Origin: Deltaproteobacteria bacterium
GTDB taxonomy: Bacteria > Myxococcota_A > Polyangia > Polyangiales > Ga0077539
NCBI GenBank assembly: GCA_016218725.1
Contig: JACRDB010000132.1
Location: 1-34,338 of the forward strand
DNA: 34,338 nt
Direction: 5' to 3'
The notes under the pieces were generated by a model. The model made no database searches. It was not told the origin of the DNA and worked only from the letters and a program-made list of their open reading frames with translations. The translations under genes and the position numbers were made by a program. Shown here piece after piece: positions 15,520 to 23,454 of the stretch (the stretch's first letter is position 1; each line of letters starts with the position of its first letter).

Positions 15520-16537
15520 GATTGGGGCGTGCGGGTGCCGGGCGTGGGGCGGGTGCTCCTGCCGGGCGAGCGGGCGCCGCGGGGCGGGCGGGCGTGGCGG
15601 CGCGCACGGGGGTGGGGACGCAGAGCGAGGGGCCCGTCAGGGGCGCGTCGGTGCACACCAGGACCTCGCGGGAGGCGGGGCGACCCGGGGCGGCCACGGT
15701 GCGTCCCACGGCGACCAGGGTGAGCACGGCGCGCTCCGGGGGGTTCACGGTGACCAGGCCCAGCACCCGGCCAGTGCACGCCGTGGCGGCGTGGGCGCGG
15801 AGCTGGAGGGTGAGCTCCGAGCCCGCGGGGACGCTGGCGTAGAGCTCCGGCCCGCTGGGCAGCGGCGCCCAGCGCCCGAAGGCGGCGTTGGAGAACACCG
15901 CCTGGGCGGGGGCCGTGGGGGCGCCTGCGGGGACACACAGGTCCACGGCGCCCGCGCCGTTCAGGGCGTGGAAGAGCCGCACCCGGGCGTGGCCGGCCTC
16001 CGGCTCGGCGTTGTTGTCCTCGGTGGAGGCCAGGGCGAGCCCCCCCGGGGCCGCGGCGGTGGCGCCCCGCTGCCCGTAGGCGATGACCGTGTAGTGCTTT
16101 CCGCTCTCCAGGGTCTGGGCCAGGCCCGAGAGCGCCGCGGGCGTGGCGGCCGCGGCGGAGGCCGGGCGCAGGGCCACGTTGAGGTTGGCCGGCGGGAGCT
16201 CCGCGTAGCCCGCCGCGGAGCGGTAGGCCAGCGAGGCGATGGCGGGCGTCTCGCTGCCGTTGACGTACACCGCCACGGTGGCAAGGCCCGGGTCCGGCGA
16301 GGCGTGGATCACCCGGGCGTAGGCCTGGGTGGGTGGGGGAGGCGTCTCCGGGGGAGGGGGCACCATGGGCCGGGCGCCGGGCATGGGGGCCCCGGCGACC
16401 TCCTCCGGCGGGGGCCTCAGGGCGAAGGCGTTGAGCTGCTCGGCGCTGTAGAGCGCCGAAGGCGGTGGGGGGGAGGCGCTCCCACAGCCCAGGAGGACCC
16501 ACGGGAGCGCGGCGCGCAAGGACACTCGACGGAGCAT
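15515..16537 (-). CDS. DUF4397 domain lipoprotein
   Basis: 340 residues. The ATG at 16537 is chosen over the in-frame ATG at 16600 because it gives a signal peptide with lipobox PWVLLGC and has AGGAAGAAGG upstream. A Pro-rich linker to about residue 70 is followed by two DUF4397-type beta modules. The first starts with ARVIHASPDPGLATVAVYVNG; the second starts with ARVRLFHALNGAGAVDLCV. The C-terminal ~35 residues are an Ala/Pro/Arg low-complexity tail. DUF4397 proteins are surface or periplasmic proteins of unknown role with Ig-like folds. Divergent from the sigma factor gene. Confidence 0.8.
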   Translation of the reverse strand: MLRRVSLRAALPWVLLGCGSASPPPPSALYSAEQLNAFALRPPPEEVAGAPMPGARPMVPPPPETPPPPTQAYARVIHASPDPGLATVAVYVNGSETPAIASLAYRSAAGYAELPPANLNVALRPASAAAATPAALSGLAQTLESGKHYTVIAYGQRGATAAAPGGLALASTEDNNAEPEAGHARVRLFHALNGAGAVDLCVPAGAPTAPAQAVFSNAAFGRWAPLPSGPELYASVPAGSELTLQLRAHAATACTGRVLGLVTVNPPERAVLTLVAVGRTVAAPGRPASREVLVCTDAPLTGPSLCVPTPVRAATPARPAAPARPAGAPAPRPAPARPNP

Positions 16538-16640
16538 GGACACCCTTCTTCCTCTCGGGGCTCGCTCCATGAGCGCCCCGGTCGGCGCGGGAGGATACAC
16601 GCGGGCGGGCGCAATGGGGAGGCGCTGGGAGGCTCTGGCC

Positions 16641-16670
16641 TTGACGGTCCGGGCGTACCCGTCGAAGGAT
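16641..16670 (+). promoter_or_regulatory. Candidate promoter of the sigma factor gene
   Basis: TTGACG and AAGGAT are separated by 18 bases, with the -10-like box ending 11 nt before the ATG at 16682. The gene has no good Shine-Dalgarno, which fits the near-leaderless pattern seen elsewhere in the window. Confidence 0.4.
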
Positions 16671-16681
16671 GGCGGGGCCCG

Positions 16682-17353
16682 ATGGCCCTCTCCGCCCCCG
16701 AGCGCGACGCGCTGCTACAGAAGCACCAGGGCTTCGTCCAGAAGCTGGCCCGGTGCGTGGCCCGGGAGGTGCCCGACTGGATCACCGTGGACGAACTCAT
16801 GTCCGCGGGGAACGAGGGGCTCTTGAAGGCCGCGGAGCGCTACGACCCCTCCCGCGGGGCGAGCTTCACCACCTGGGCGTACTACCGGGTCCGGGGGAGC
16901 ATGCTTGATTTCGTGCGTCGGGTGGCCGCCCAGGACGTGCGGTGCCGCGTCCGGGTGAGCGCCCAGGCCGCGGTGGACGACCTCATCGAGGCCACCCTCG
17001 GGTCCCGCCCCCGGACGGCCTCGGACCCCCGGGCGGACGCCGCCAACGCCCTGGCCAGCACCCTGGAGGAGATGGCCCTGGCGTTCACCATGGCGGAGTT
17101 CGCCGAGGTCCTGGCGCCCAAGGCCCCGGCCCCGGACCCGGAGACCGCCGCGGCGCTGCGCGAAGGCATGGAGCAGGCCCGGGCGGTGATCGCGAAGCTC
17201 CCCGAGCGCGAGAGGGCCATGGTGGACGGGGTGTACTTCCACCACCTCACCATCGAAGAGACGGGCGCTCGCCTCGGGCTCTCCAAGGGCTGGGCCTCGC
17301 GGCTCCACGCCCGGGCCCTGAAGCTCCTGCGCGAGGGCCTCGGGGCCCGCTGA
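16682..17353 (+). CDS. Sigma-70 family RNA polymerase sigma factor (FliA/SigB-like)
   Basis: 223 residues. Region 2 is complete: HQGFVQKLARCVAREVPDW, DELMSAGNEGLLKAAERYDP, RGASFTTWAYYRVRGSMLDFVRR (core and -10 binding). Region 3 is reduced or diverged (about residues 90-150, Ala/Pro-rich). Region 4 reads AVIAKLPERERAMVDGVYFHHLTIEETGARLGLSKGWASRLHARALKLLREGL, a helix-turn-helix for -35 recognition. Layout and length match group 3 sigma factors rather than ECF sigmas. No anti-sigma factor gene is evident next to it. It precedes a VWA protein and two membrane proteins that it might control; this is inference. Confidence 0.9.
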   Translation: MALSAPERDALLQKHQGFVQKLARCVAREVPDWITVDELMSAGNEGLLKAAERYDPSRGASFTTWAYYRVRGSMLDFVRRVAAQDVRCRVRVSAQAAVDDLIEATLGSRPRTASDPRADAANALASTLEEMALAFTMAEFAEVLAPKAPAPDPETAAALREGMEQARAVIAKLPERERAMVDGVYFHHLTIEETGARLGLSKGWASRLHARALKLLREGLGAR

Positions 17354-17424
17354 GTCACTTTTACCGAGGCCTTACCAACCTTTGGGGCCCTCGTGCGTTC
17401 TCAAGGGACAACGGACGCCCGCGT

Positions 17425-17455
17425 CGAGGCGCTCCCCCACCGGGGGGCGCCCTCG
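17425..17455 (+). other. GC-rich imperfect hairpin in the VWA gene leader
   Basis: CGAGG and CCTCG flank an inner near-complement of CGCTCCCCC and GGGGGGCGC with a short loop. It lies in the 130-bp gap between the sigma factor and VWA genes, about 30 nt before the VWA start. It could terminate or attenuate transcription or shape the leader; there is no T-run. Confidence 0.35.
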
Positions 17456-17483
17456 CGCCGAGGGGCGTCTCTTGTCCGGAGGA

Positions 17484-18920
17484 ATGCCCATGGCCCATCC
17501 ATCGTTTTCGTCTCCTCGCGCACGGTTCCTCGCCGCCGGGTGCGTCGCCCTCGCCGCCGGGGGCATCGTGCTCCTGCGGGCCCCTCGGCCCACCAGCGCC
17601 AGGAGCCCGGTGTACCGCGTGGATACGCACCCCGCGGGCACCCGGGCGGAGCTCCGGGGCCCCGGGCTCCGGGGGCGCTTCGCCCTCTCCCACGGGGCGG
17701 TGCTCGCCGGGGGTGCCCGGCAGGTGTACGCCACCGTGGACCTCACCGCCGAGGCGCCGGAGCGCACCGATCGCCGACCGGTGGCCTTCGCCCTGGTGCT
17801 GGACACCTCCGGGTCCATGGACGGGGACAAGATCGTCCAGGCCCGCAACGCCGTGAGCTCGCTCGTGCAGCGCATGGAGCCCGGCGACCGCGTGGCCCTG
17901 GTCACCTACTCCGACACCACCCGGGTGCTCCAGCCCCTGCGCCCCGTCGGAGAGGTGCGCGAGGCCCTGGGCACCACCATCGCCACCATCGTCGCCGCCG
18001 GGGGCACGCAGATCCCGGACGCCCTGGACGCCGGAGCCCGCGCGCTGGCCGAGGCCCCGGAGGGCTTCGTCCGCCGCGTGGTGCTCGTGTCCGACGGCCA
18101 GGACGGCTCCGGCGTGCCGCTCTCGCAGGTGCAGGCCGGCGTGCGCGTGAGGGCCGGCCTGGGGGTGACCCTCTCGTCCCTGGGCATCGGCGCGGACTAC
18201 CAGGAGGCGTTCCTCTCGGGCGTGGCCGACGCGGGCCGCGGCAACTACGAGTTCCTCCAGGACGGCAGCCGGCTCCAGGCCTTCCTCGCGCGCGAAATCG
18301 ATCAGGCCGCGTCCACCGTGGCCGAACAGGCCGTGGTGGAGCTCCGCCTGCCCGACGGCTGGAGGCTCCGCAGGGCCTACGGCACCGAGCCCGAGGGCGC
18401 GACGGGCACCGTGCGCCTCCCGGTGGGCGCGCTCTTCGCCCGGGACTCCCGGCGCCTGGTGCTGGACCTGGTCACCGATCCGGCCTCGGTGGGCAGCGCC
18501 CGGGAGCTCTCCGCCCGGGTCGCCTGGCGCTCGGCGAGGGACCACCGCGCGCTGGAGACGCCCACCGCGGGGCTCACCGTGCGCGCCGTGGGCACCCCCG
18601 AGGAGGCCTCTGGCTCCCGCGACGTGGAGGTGTACGCCCAGGCCGAGACCGCCGTGGGGGCGGAGCTCCAGAACCGCGCCCTGGTCGCCTGGCGCGAGGG
18701 CCGCCACGCCGAGGCCACCTCGGTGATGCAGCAGAACATGGCCCACCTGCGCGCGGTCCAGGCCGAGGCGCCGTCGCCCGCCCTGGCCGCCCAGGTGGCC
18801 GAGTACGAGCGCGACCGCAACGCCGTGGACTCCCTCGACGCCCGCTCCGAAGAGGGGCGCTCCTGGAGCCTCCGGGGCGTCTCGCAGAACCGCGCGCGGC
18901 AGTGGCGGAGCGCGCCGTGA
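17484..18920 (+). CDS. VWA-domain secreted/membrane-anchored protein
   Basis: 478 residues. The ATG at 17484 has GGAGG five bases upstream. An N-terminal hydrophobic helix (FLAAGCVALAAGGIVLL, residues 15-31) is a signal anchor or lipoprotein signal (Cys20). A beta-rich VIT-like segment (residues about 45-95) leads into a von Willebrand factor A domain. Its MIDAS motif is DTSGSMDG (residues 107-114), with the conserved Thr in GGTQIPDAL and Asp in VSDGQDGSG. A C-terminal beta domain (about residues 265-390) and a charged helical tail follow. VWA domains bind divalent metal and protein ligands; the partner is unknown. The stop overlaps the next start, so the two products probably work together. 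Confidence 0.85.
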   Translation: MPMAHPSFSSPRARFLAAGCVALAAGGIVLLRAPRPTSARSPVYRVDTHPAGTRAELRGPGLRGRFALSHGAVLAGGARQVYATVDLTAEAPERTDRRPVAFALVLDTSGSMDGDKIVQARNAVSSLVQRMEPGDRVALVTYSDTTRVLQPLRPVGEVREALGTTIATIVAAGGTQIPDALDAGARALAEAPEGFVRRVVLVSDGQDGSGVPLSQVQAGVRVRAGLGVTLSSLGIGADYQEAFLSGVADAGRGNYEFLQDGSRLQAFLAREIDQAASTVAEQAVVELRLPDGWRLRRAYGTEPEGATGTVRLPVGALFARDSRRLVLDLVTDPASVGSARELSARVAWRSARDHRALETPTAGLTVRAVGTPEEASGSRDVEVYAQAETAVGAELQNRALVAWREGRHAEATSVMQQNMAHLRAVQAEAPSPALAAQVAEYERDRNAVDSLDARSEEGRSWSLRGVSQNRARQWRSAP

Positions 18921-19762
18921 CCCCGCGGAGAATGGCCCTCGCTGCCGCCCTCCTCGGGGCCTCGCTCTGGTTCGCCCTCCGGGCAGCAACCCTCGGGCCC
19001 GTGGTCGGGCTCCTCCTGGTGCCCCTGTCCGTGGCCGCCGCCCTCCTGGTGACCGAGGAGTCCGAGGCCCCCTCGGTGGCCCTCGGGGCCCTCGGGGCCC
19101 TGGTCCACGCGCTCCTTGTCACCACCGCGCCGCTCCTGGCCGGCGCCCTCTGGACCTCTGCGGTCTTCGGCCCCAGGGCCTCCCGCGCCCGCACCTGGAA
19201 GGCTGGGGCAGCCTTTGGGGCCGTGGCCTTCCTGGGGGGCCTCCTCGGGACCTGGGTGATGTACACCTACATGGGTGGAAGTGTAGCAGAGTCCCTGGCG
19301 TCGGTGTTGGTGGGGAGCTGTCTGGCGGCGGCTCCGCTGGCGCTCCCGGTGGACGACGTGGTGGCGTCGGGGCTCTCGCGCATGGCGGGGCGCTGCCCGG
19401 ACCCGGCGAAGGCGGAGCTCCTGCGGGCGCTCTTTCTTCGCCGGAGGGTGAGCGAGGGGACGAGCGGCGTGGAGGCCGCGATGGCGGAGCGCCTGGAGGC
19501 CGGGTGGCGCTCGCTGCTGGTGGTGGGTCGCGCGCGCCCCGCGGCCCGGGACGGCGCGGCGAAGCACCTGGACGCGCGGCTCAAGGTCCACGTGGACGCG
19601 CTGGAGCGCGTGTACTCCGCGGCGTGCGAGCGGGCGGTGCGGGCGACGGGGCTCTCGGACCCGGGGCTGGTGGCCGTGGGGCTCGAAGGCGACGCCCTGG
19701 AGCTGGAGGTGGTGGCCCTGGACGAGTGTGTCCGCCAGGGCGCCCCCGTGGCGAGGGCGTAG
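18917..19762 (+). CDS. Multi-pass membrane protein of unknown function
   Basis: 281 residues with a GTG start overlapping the VWA stop (GTGA). Residues 1-130 contain about four or five hydrophobic helices (AAALLGASLWFALRA, GPVVGLLLVPLSVAAALLV, LGALGALVHALLVTTAPLLAG, AAFGAVAFLGGLLGTWVM, ASVLVGSCLAAAPLAL). Residues 145-281 are soluble, Arg/Ala-rich and helical (GLSRMAGRCPDPAKAELLRALFLRRR). I recognise no family. Tight coupling to the VWA protein suggests a complex at the inner membrane, by inference. Confidence 0.7.
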   Translation: MTPRRMALAAALLGASLWFALRAATLGPVVGLLLVPLSVAAALLVTEESEAPSVALGALGALVHALLVTTAPLLAGALWTSAVFGPRASRARTWKAGAAFGAVAFLGGLLGTWVMYTYMGGSVAESLASVLVGSCLAAAPLALPVDDVVASGLSRMAGRCPDPAKAELLRALFLRRRVSEGTSGVEAAMAERLEAGWRSLLVVGRARPAARDGAAKHLDARLKVHVDALERVYSAACERAVRATGLSDPGLVAVGLEGDALELEVVALDECVRQGAPVARA

Positions 19763-19769
19763 GCTCCGT

Positions 19770-19786
19770 CCGCAGGAATCTTGCGG
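19770..19786. terminator. Weak hairpin between the membrane-protein genes
   Basis: CCGCA and TGCGG with a 7-base loop lie in the 55-bp gap after the stop at 19762. There is no T-run, so it is at best a weak terminator or leader element. Confidence 0.2.
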
Positions 19787-19817
19787 GCAGGGCGCGGGTC
19801 GGGACATTCCTCGGGCG

Positions 19818-21752
19818 GTGCGCGCGCTTGGGACCGTGGTGATCGCCCTGCTGGTGGGCGTCGGGTGTGAGCCGGCGGCCGTTCACGAAGTATTGACCCT
19901 GACCGAGCTGGGTCCCCGGCAGGTGGAGCCCGGGGACCTCCTGCGGATGACCACCACGGGGCTGCCCAACCCCGGGGATGTTCGGAGGGTCACCGTGGAG
20001 CTCCGGGGGAACCTCTTTCGCCCGGGGTATGCGCCCTGTTCGCACCCGGTGACGGTGACCCTTCAAGACCCTCCCGAGGACGCCCAGGTGCTCGACCCGA
20101 GCGGTTCCCTCCGGGCGGTCACCTACGCTGAACAGGCCGGCCACCAGCTCCGGATCGAGAGCCCCACCCGGCTGGAGTTCCTCGCGACGGACGCGATTCT
20201 TCGAGACCTGGCCACCTGCCCCGGGGCGCGCTCGCCCGCGCCGGGGCTCACCCACGGGACCCTGCGCCTCGCCGGGAGGCGCGCGGGGATCACGCTCTCG
20301 GTGGAGACGCTCCAGGGGGCGGTGCTCACGGTGACCCGCCCCCTCCGGGGGCCGGTGCTGGAGCTCCACCTGCACCGTGAAGAGCCCATGGCGTTGGATC
20401 TCTCCGCCCGCTCCGAGGCCGAGAGGGCCCTCGGGTTCCTGGGCCTGGAGCTCGCGGCGGCGCAGCCCTCCGAGGGGGGCCTCCAGGTGGAGAGTGTCCG
20501 CCCGGGCTCCCCCGCGGACGAGGCGGGGCTCTTCCCCGGGGACGTGCTGGAGCGCATGGACGGCGTCACGGCGCTGGACGCTCGGGACCTGCGTCCGGCG
20601 CGGGGGGCGCGAACCACCACGCTCTCGGTGCGGCGGGGCGAGGTGACCGATGACCACGTCGTGCGCATCGATCGCCTGGGGCGAGTGTTACCCTCGGACC
20701 TGGCGGCGGCGGGGGTGCTCCTGGCGGTGGCCGCGGTGCTGGTGGGGCTTCTCCTCACGCCGCACGCGGGACCCTGGACCTGGCTCCGCCGGAGGCTCGT
20801 CCAGGGTCTCGGGCTGGGCTCCAGCAAGCCCAGGGAGCTCCTCCGTCGGGTGGTGCCCTGGGAGCTCGGGTGCCTGGCGGTGGCCACCTCCGCGGCGGTG
20901 CTCCCGCTCGGGCCGCTGGTCACCGGGCGCGCGTTGGACGCGCTGGCGGCGGCGCTTGCGCTCTTCTCCGCCCGCTGCGCGCTCGCCCTCCTGCGCGGCC
21001 GGAGCGAAGGGCCCAGGCCCTCGTGGGCCCGGGGCTTCGAGCGGGGCGTCGAGGCCCTGTGGCTCCACCTCCCGGGGCTCCTGGCCGTGAGCGGGGTGGT
21101 GGTGTCCTGCGGGGCGGTGCACCTCTCCACCGCGGTGGACGCCCAGGGGGGGGCTCCCTGGGCCTGGAACCTCCTCCGAAACCCCGTCACCGCCGCGCTG
21201 GGGGTGGCGTTCCTGGCGACCCTCGGGAGCGCGGTGGCGCCAGCGATTTCGCTCGCCGGGTCCTTGCGCGACGGGCTCCGCCGCCCGCCCTCGCCGTGGG
21301 CGCTGGCGGACCTCGCGCTCACCTCGGCGCTGGCTCTCCTCGGGGCGGGGCTCTTCCTCGGGGGCTACGGGCTCCCGGGGGTGGGCCCCGCGGAGCTCGA
21401 AGGGAGCGCGGCGCTGACCATGCTCGGGGCGGCCTGCTGGGTGCTCAAGGCCTGGGCCCTGGGGCTCGCGGCCCGGGCTGTCCGTGGGGCCCTCGGGGAC
21501 CTGGGGGGCGGGGCCCTGGCGTCGTTCCACGCGCGCACCGTGGCGCCCTGGACGCTCCTGGCGGTGGCGCTCCTGGCGCTCTGGGCGCTCGTGGGGTCGC
21601 GGGTGCCCCCGGGGGTGGCCCGGGTGGGCGAGGAGGCCCTGGCGTGGTCCACGTTCCTGGTGGGCGCTCTGTGGGGCGCTTGGGCGCTGGCGAGGCTCAC
21701 GGTGCCCGCGCTGCGCAAGCCCGAGGCCTTCGCCCCGGACCCCTGGCGGTAG
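19818..21752 (+). CDS. Lipoprotein-type PDZ protein with degenerate NuoH-like membrane domain
   Basis: 644 residues, GTG start chosen because it yields a signal peptide with lipobox ALLVGVGC (Cys17). Residues about 25-210 are beta-rich and extracytoplasmic. Residues about 215-285 form a PDZ domain (LGFLGLELAA, then VRPGSPADEAGLFPGDVLERMDGV). From about residue 290 there are eight or more hydrophobic helices. Their order resembles complex I subunit NuoH: GLLAVSGVVVSCGAVHLSTA, then ALLGAGLFLGGYGLPGV, then CWVLKAWALGLAARAVRGAL. The quinone-site motif of NuoH (acidic PEAESEL region) is absent, so it cannot act as a normal proton pump subunit. A periplasmic peptide-sensing or scaffold role is inference. 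Confidence 0.7.
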   Translation: MRALGTVVIALLVGVGCEPAAVHEVLTLTELGPRQVEPGDLLRMTTTGLPNPGDVRRVTVELRGNLFRPGYAPCSHPVTVTLQDPPEDAQVLDPSGSLRAVTYAEQAGHQLRIESPTRLEFLATDAILRDLATCPGARSPAPGLTHGTLRLAGRRAGITLSVETLQGAVLTVTRPLRGPVLELHLHREEPMALDLSARSEAERALGFLGLELAAAQPSEGGLQVESVRPGSPADEAGLFPGDVLERMDGVTALDARDLRPARGARTTTLSVRRGEVTDDHVVRIDRLGRVLPSDLAAAGVLLAVAAVLVGLLLTPHAGPWTWLRRRLVQGLGLGSSKPRELLRRVVPWELGCLAVATSAAVLPLGPLVTGRALDALAAALALFSARCALALLRGRSEGPRPSWARGFERGVEALWLHLPGLLAVSGVVVSCGAVHLSTAVDAQGGAPWAWNLLRNPVTAALGVAFLATLGSAVAPAISLAGSLRDGLRRPPSPWALADLALTSALALLGAGLFLGGYGLPGVGPAELEGSAALTMLGAACWVLKAWALGLAARAVRGALGDLGGGALASFHARTVAPWTLLAVALLALWALVGSRVPPGVARVGEEALAWSTFLVGALWGAWALARLTVPALRKPEAFAPDPWR

Positions 21753-21857
21753 GGGGCCAATGGGCGCCGTTGGGTAACCGTCCTCGGTGCGGCCCAGGAC
21801 CTACCGCACTCCGTCCGTGCTCGCCAGTTGACTTCAGGGGGAATTGTGTCGCAATGA
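21753..21857 (+). pseudogene. C-terminal remnant of a repeated coding sequence
   Basis: The frame following the upstream stop reads NGRRWVTVLGAAQDLPHSV and continues to a TGA at 21855, about 34 codons with no start codon. Its core 21761-21787 matches the complement of 1-27 at 25 of 27 bases, and both differences are silent valine third positions. This looks like the tail of a gene whose relative begins at the left window edge. It directly precedes the lower-GC kinase/nuclease pair and contains its TTGACT box. The family is not recognised. Confidence 0.4.
21828..21855 (+). promoter_or_regulatory. Candidate promoter of the kinase/nuclease unit
   Basis: TTGACT and CGCAAT are separated by 16 bases, 12 nt before the ATG at 21868. 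The -35 match is good and the -10 match weak. Confidence 0.3.
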
Positions 21858-21867
21858 GCGTGCTGGC

Positions 21868-23454
21868 ATGCCTGAGTCCTTTTTCGAACTCGTCCGAACT
21901 CGCCTCCACCTCATGGAGCAGGACAAGGGATGCACGCCTCCGTCCATGCTGGAGCTCCCAGAATTCCGGCGCTACTTCCTGGAGGCGAAAGAGCGTTTGG
22001 AAGCCCTGGAGAGCGAACCAAGGAGACGGCGAGGCCGAGGCACGGCTCTTGGCCCGCTGGCGTGGCGGCAAGAGCAACTCGACGGCTTTCTCTACCGTGT
22101 TGAGGCCGCGTTGCAGGGAGGCATCTGCGCCGGAGCGTCGAGGCAGACCCTCGCGGAGCACATCAAGTTCGCGCTCGATCTCGTCCTCCAATTGCCATTG
22201 CAAGGGCTTTCGGATGCCCGCGAGAGGGTGTTGGAGGAGATCGTCAAGGATGCAAGAGAAGCGGTCCATGGCGAATGGAATGGTGCCAAGGTTGATGCCT
22301 ACATCTTCGAGCTTCGCCTGGCCCGAAGGGCGCCACAAGGACCCGTGGTGTCTTCTCCAGGGCGCGTGTTCCTAGGCTCTCCACAGCGGGACGCCTTGCA
22401 CTGGCTGCTCCTCCTTGAAGTTCTTCAATGTGTTGGAGTCGGGGACCCCTGGCGTGCTTCGAGGGAGGAGCTCCTCCCGCTGGTGGAGCGCCCCGATTGG
22501 GAACAAGGGTTCTCTGAAGATGAACCTTCTCCACAGGAGTTCTGGGCGCCACTCAGTGCTACGACCTATTCCAGAATGAGGGCGCTCGGCGTGCTCCAGT
22601 GGGTCAACAGCGAAAACTGGACAGGTTATTTCGTACAACCTGGAATCCGCTCCGCGCTCCAGGAGATCGTCAAGGAAGAGCCGACTCCATTCCGAATCCT
22701 TGCCGAGACGTTGCTTGTCGCGGAGCGAGATCAGTTGATCGCCTCTCACCATCCTGGGGCGGTCGCGCCGGCGCCCGATGCCGCGGTGACCGCTCTGGAC
22801 CGGCACGCACGAATGGTCGCGCACGAACTCCGCAACGCGATCATTCCAGTACAACATGCGCTGCAGAGGCTCTTCGGCGCGCTCGACCCCACCGCCGCTG
22901 ACCTTCCAGAGTTGCGCCCCCGCATTGTTCGGGGCATCGAGCGAGTGCTGGAGTTTGCGGACCGAATGGCAAGAGCCTCCGCCCTGGCCCTCTTACCTCC
23001 AGAGCCCTTCCCACCAAAGGAGGCCATCGAGGACGCCATCGCGGCGATGAACGGCGCCCTGGCGGGCAGGATCGAACTTGCCATGAGGGCCCCGGAGGTC
23101 CAACTTAGAGGGCACCGCGAACGCTTTGTGATGTCCCTGGTCAACCTTCTTCGCAACGCAGCACAGTCGGGCGGGGGTCGTGACGTGAGCGTTCGCATCG
23201 TCGTTGACTCCGCGCCGCAAGGAGCGCTCCGCATCGAGGTACACGACGACGGGGATGGCGTGCCGGAGGCGTACCGGGAGACGATCTTTCAACCCGCGTT
23301 CTCCTTACGCCCGGGCGGGTTGGGGCAGGGGCTGTCACTGGTCCGGGACGTCATCGAAGGGGAAATGGGCGGCAAGATCACAATTGCGTCGAGTGCCCTG
23401 GGCGGCGCGTGCTTTGGACTCACCCTTCCTGCGACGCCAAGGAGGACACCATGA
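21868..23454 (+). CDS. Histidine kinase with unrecognised ~300-residue N-terminal domain
   Basis: 528 residues, with no transmembrane segments or signal peptide seen, so it is cytoplasmic. Residues 1-300 are helical and charged and match no sensor family I know. The transmitter is complete: H-box DRHARMVAHELRNAIIP (His319), N-box NLLRNAAQSGGG (Asn426/Asn430), G1 box HDDGDGVPEAYRE (Asp460), F-box IFQPAFSLRPGG and G2 box GGLGQGLSLVRDVIEG. The ATG at 21868 is preferred; TTG at 21844 is in frame. Codon third positions carry clearly more A/T than neighbouring genes, suggesting horizontal acquisition. Its stop overlaps the ATG of the response regulator-nuclease, so the two form a cognate pair. The N-terminal domain is the likely sensor. 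Confidence 0.88.
   Translation: MPESFFELVRTRLHLMEQDKGCTPPSMLELPEFRRYFLEAKERLEALESEPRRRRGRGTALGPLAWRQEQLDGFLYRVEAALQGGICAGASRQTLAEHIKFALDLVLQLPLQGLSDARERVLEEIVKDAREAVHGEWNGAKVDAYIFELRLARRAPQGPVVSSPGRVFLGSPQRDALHWLLLLEVLQCVGVGDPWRASREELLPLVERPDWEQGFSEDEPSPQEFWAPLSATTYSRMRALGVLQWVNSENWTGYFVQPGIRSALQEIVKEEPTPFRILAETLLVAERDQLIASHHPGAVAPAPDAAVTALDRHARMVAHELRNAIIPVQHALQRLFGALDPTAADLPELRPRIVRGIERVLEFADRMARASALALLPPEPFPPKEAIEDAIAAMNGALAGRIELAMRAPEVQLRGHRERFVMSLVNLLRNAAQSGGGRDVSVRIVVDSAPQGALRIEVHDDGDGVPEAYRETIFQPAFSLRPGGLGQGLSLVRDVIEGEMGGKITIASSALGGACFGLTLPATPRRTP

Noticed and set aside
17361..18989. 542-codon minus-strand frame opposite the VWA gene
   Set aside because: Composition artefact; the plus strand carries a complete MIDAS motif and Shine-Dalgarno.
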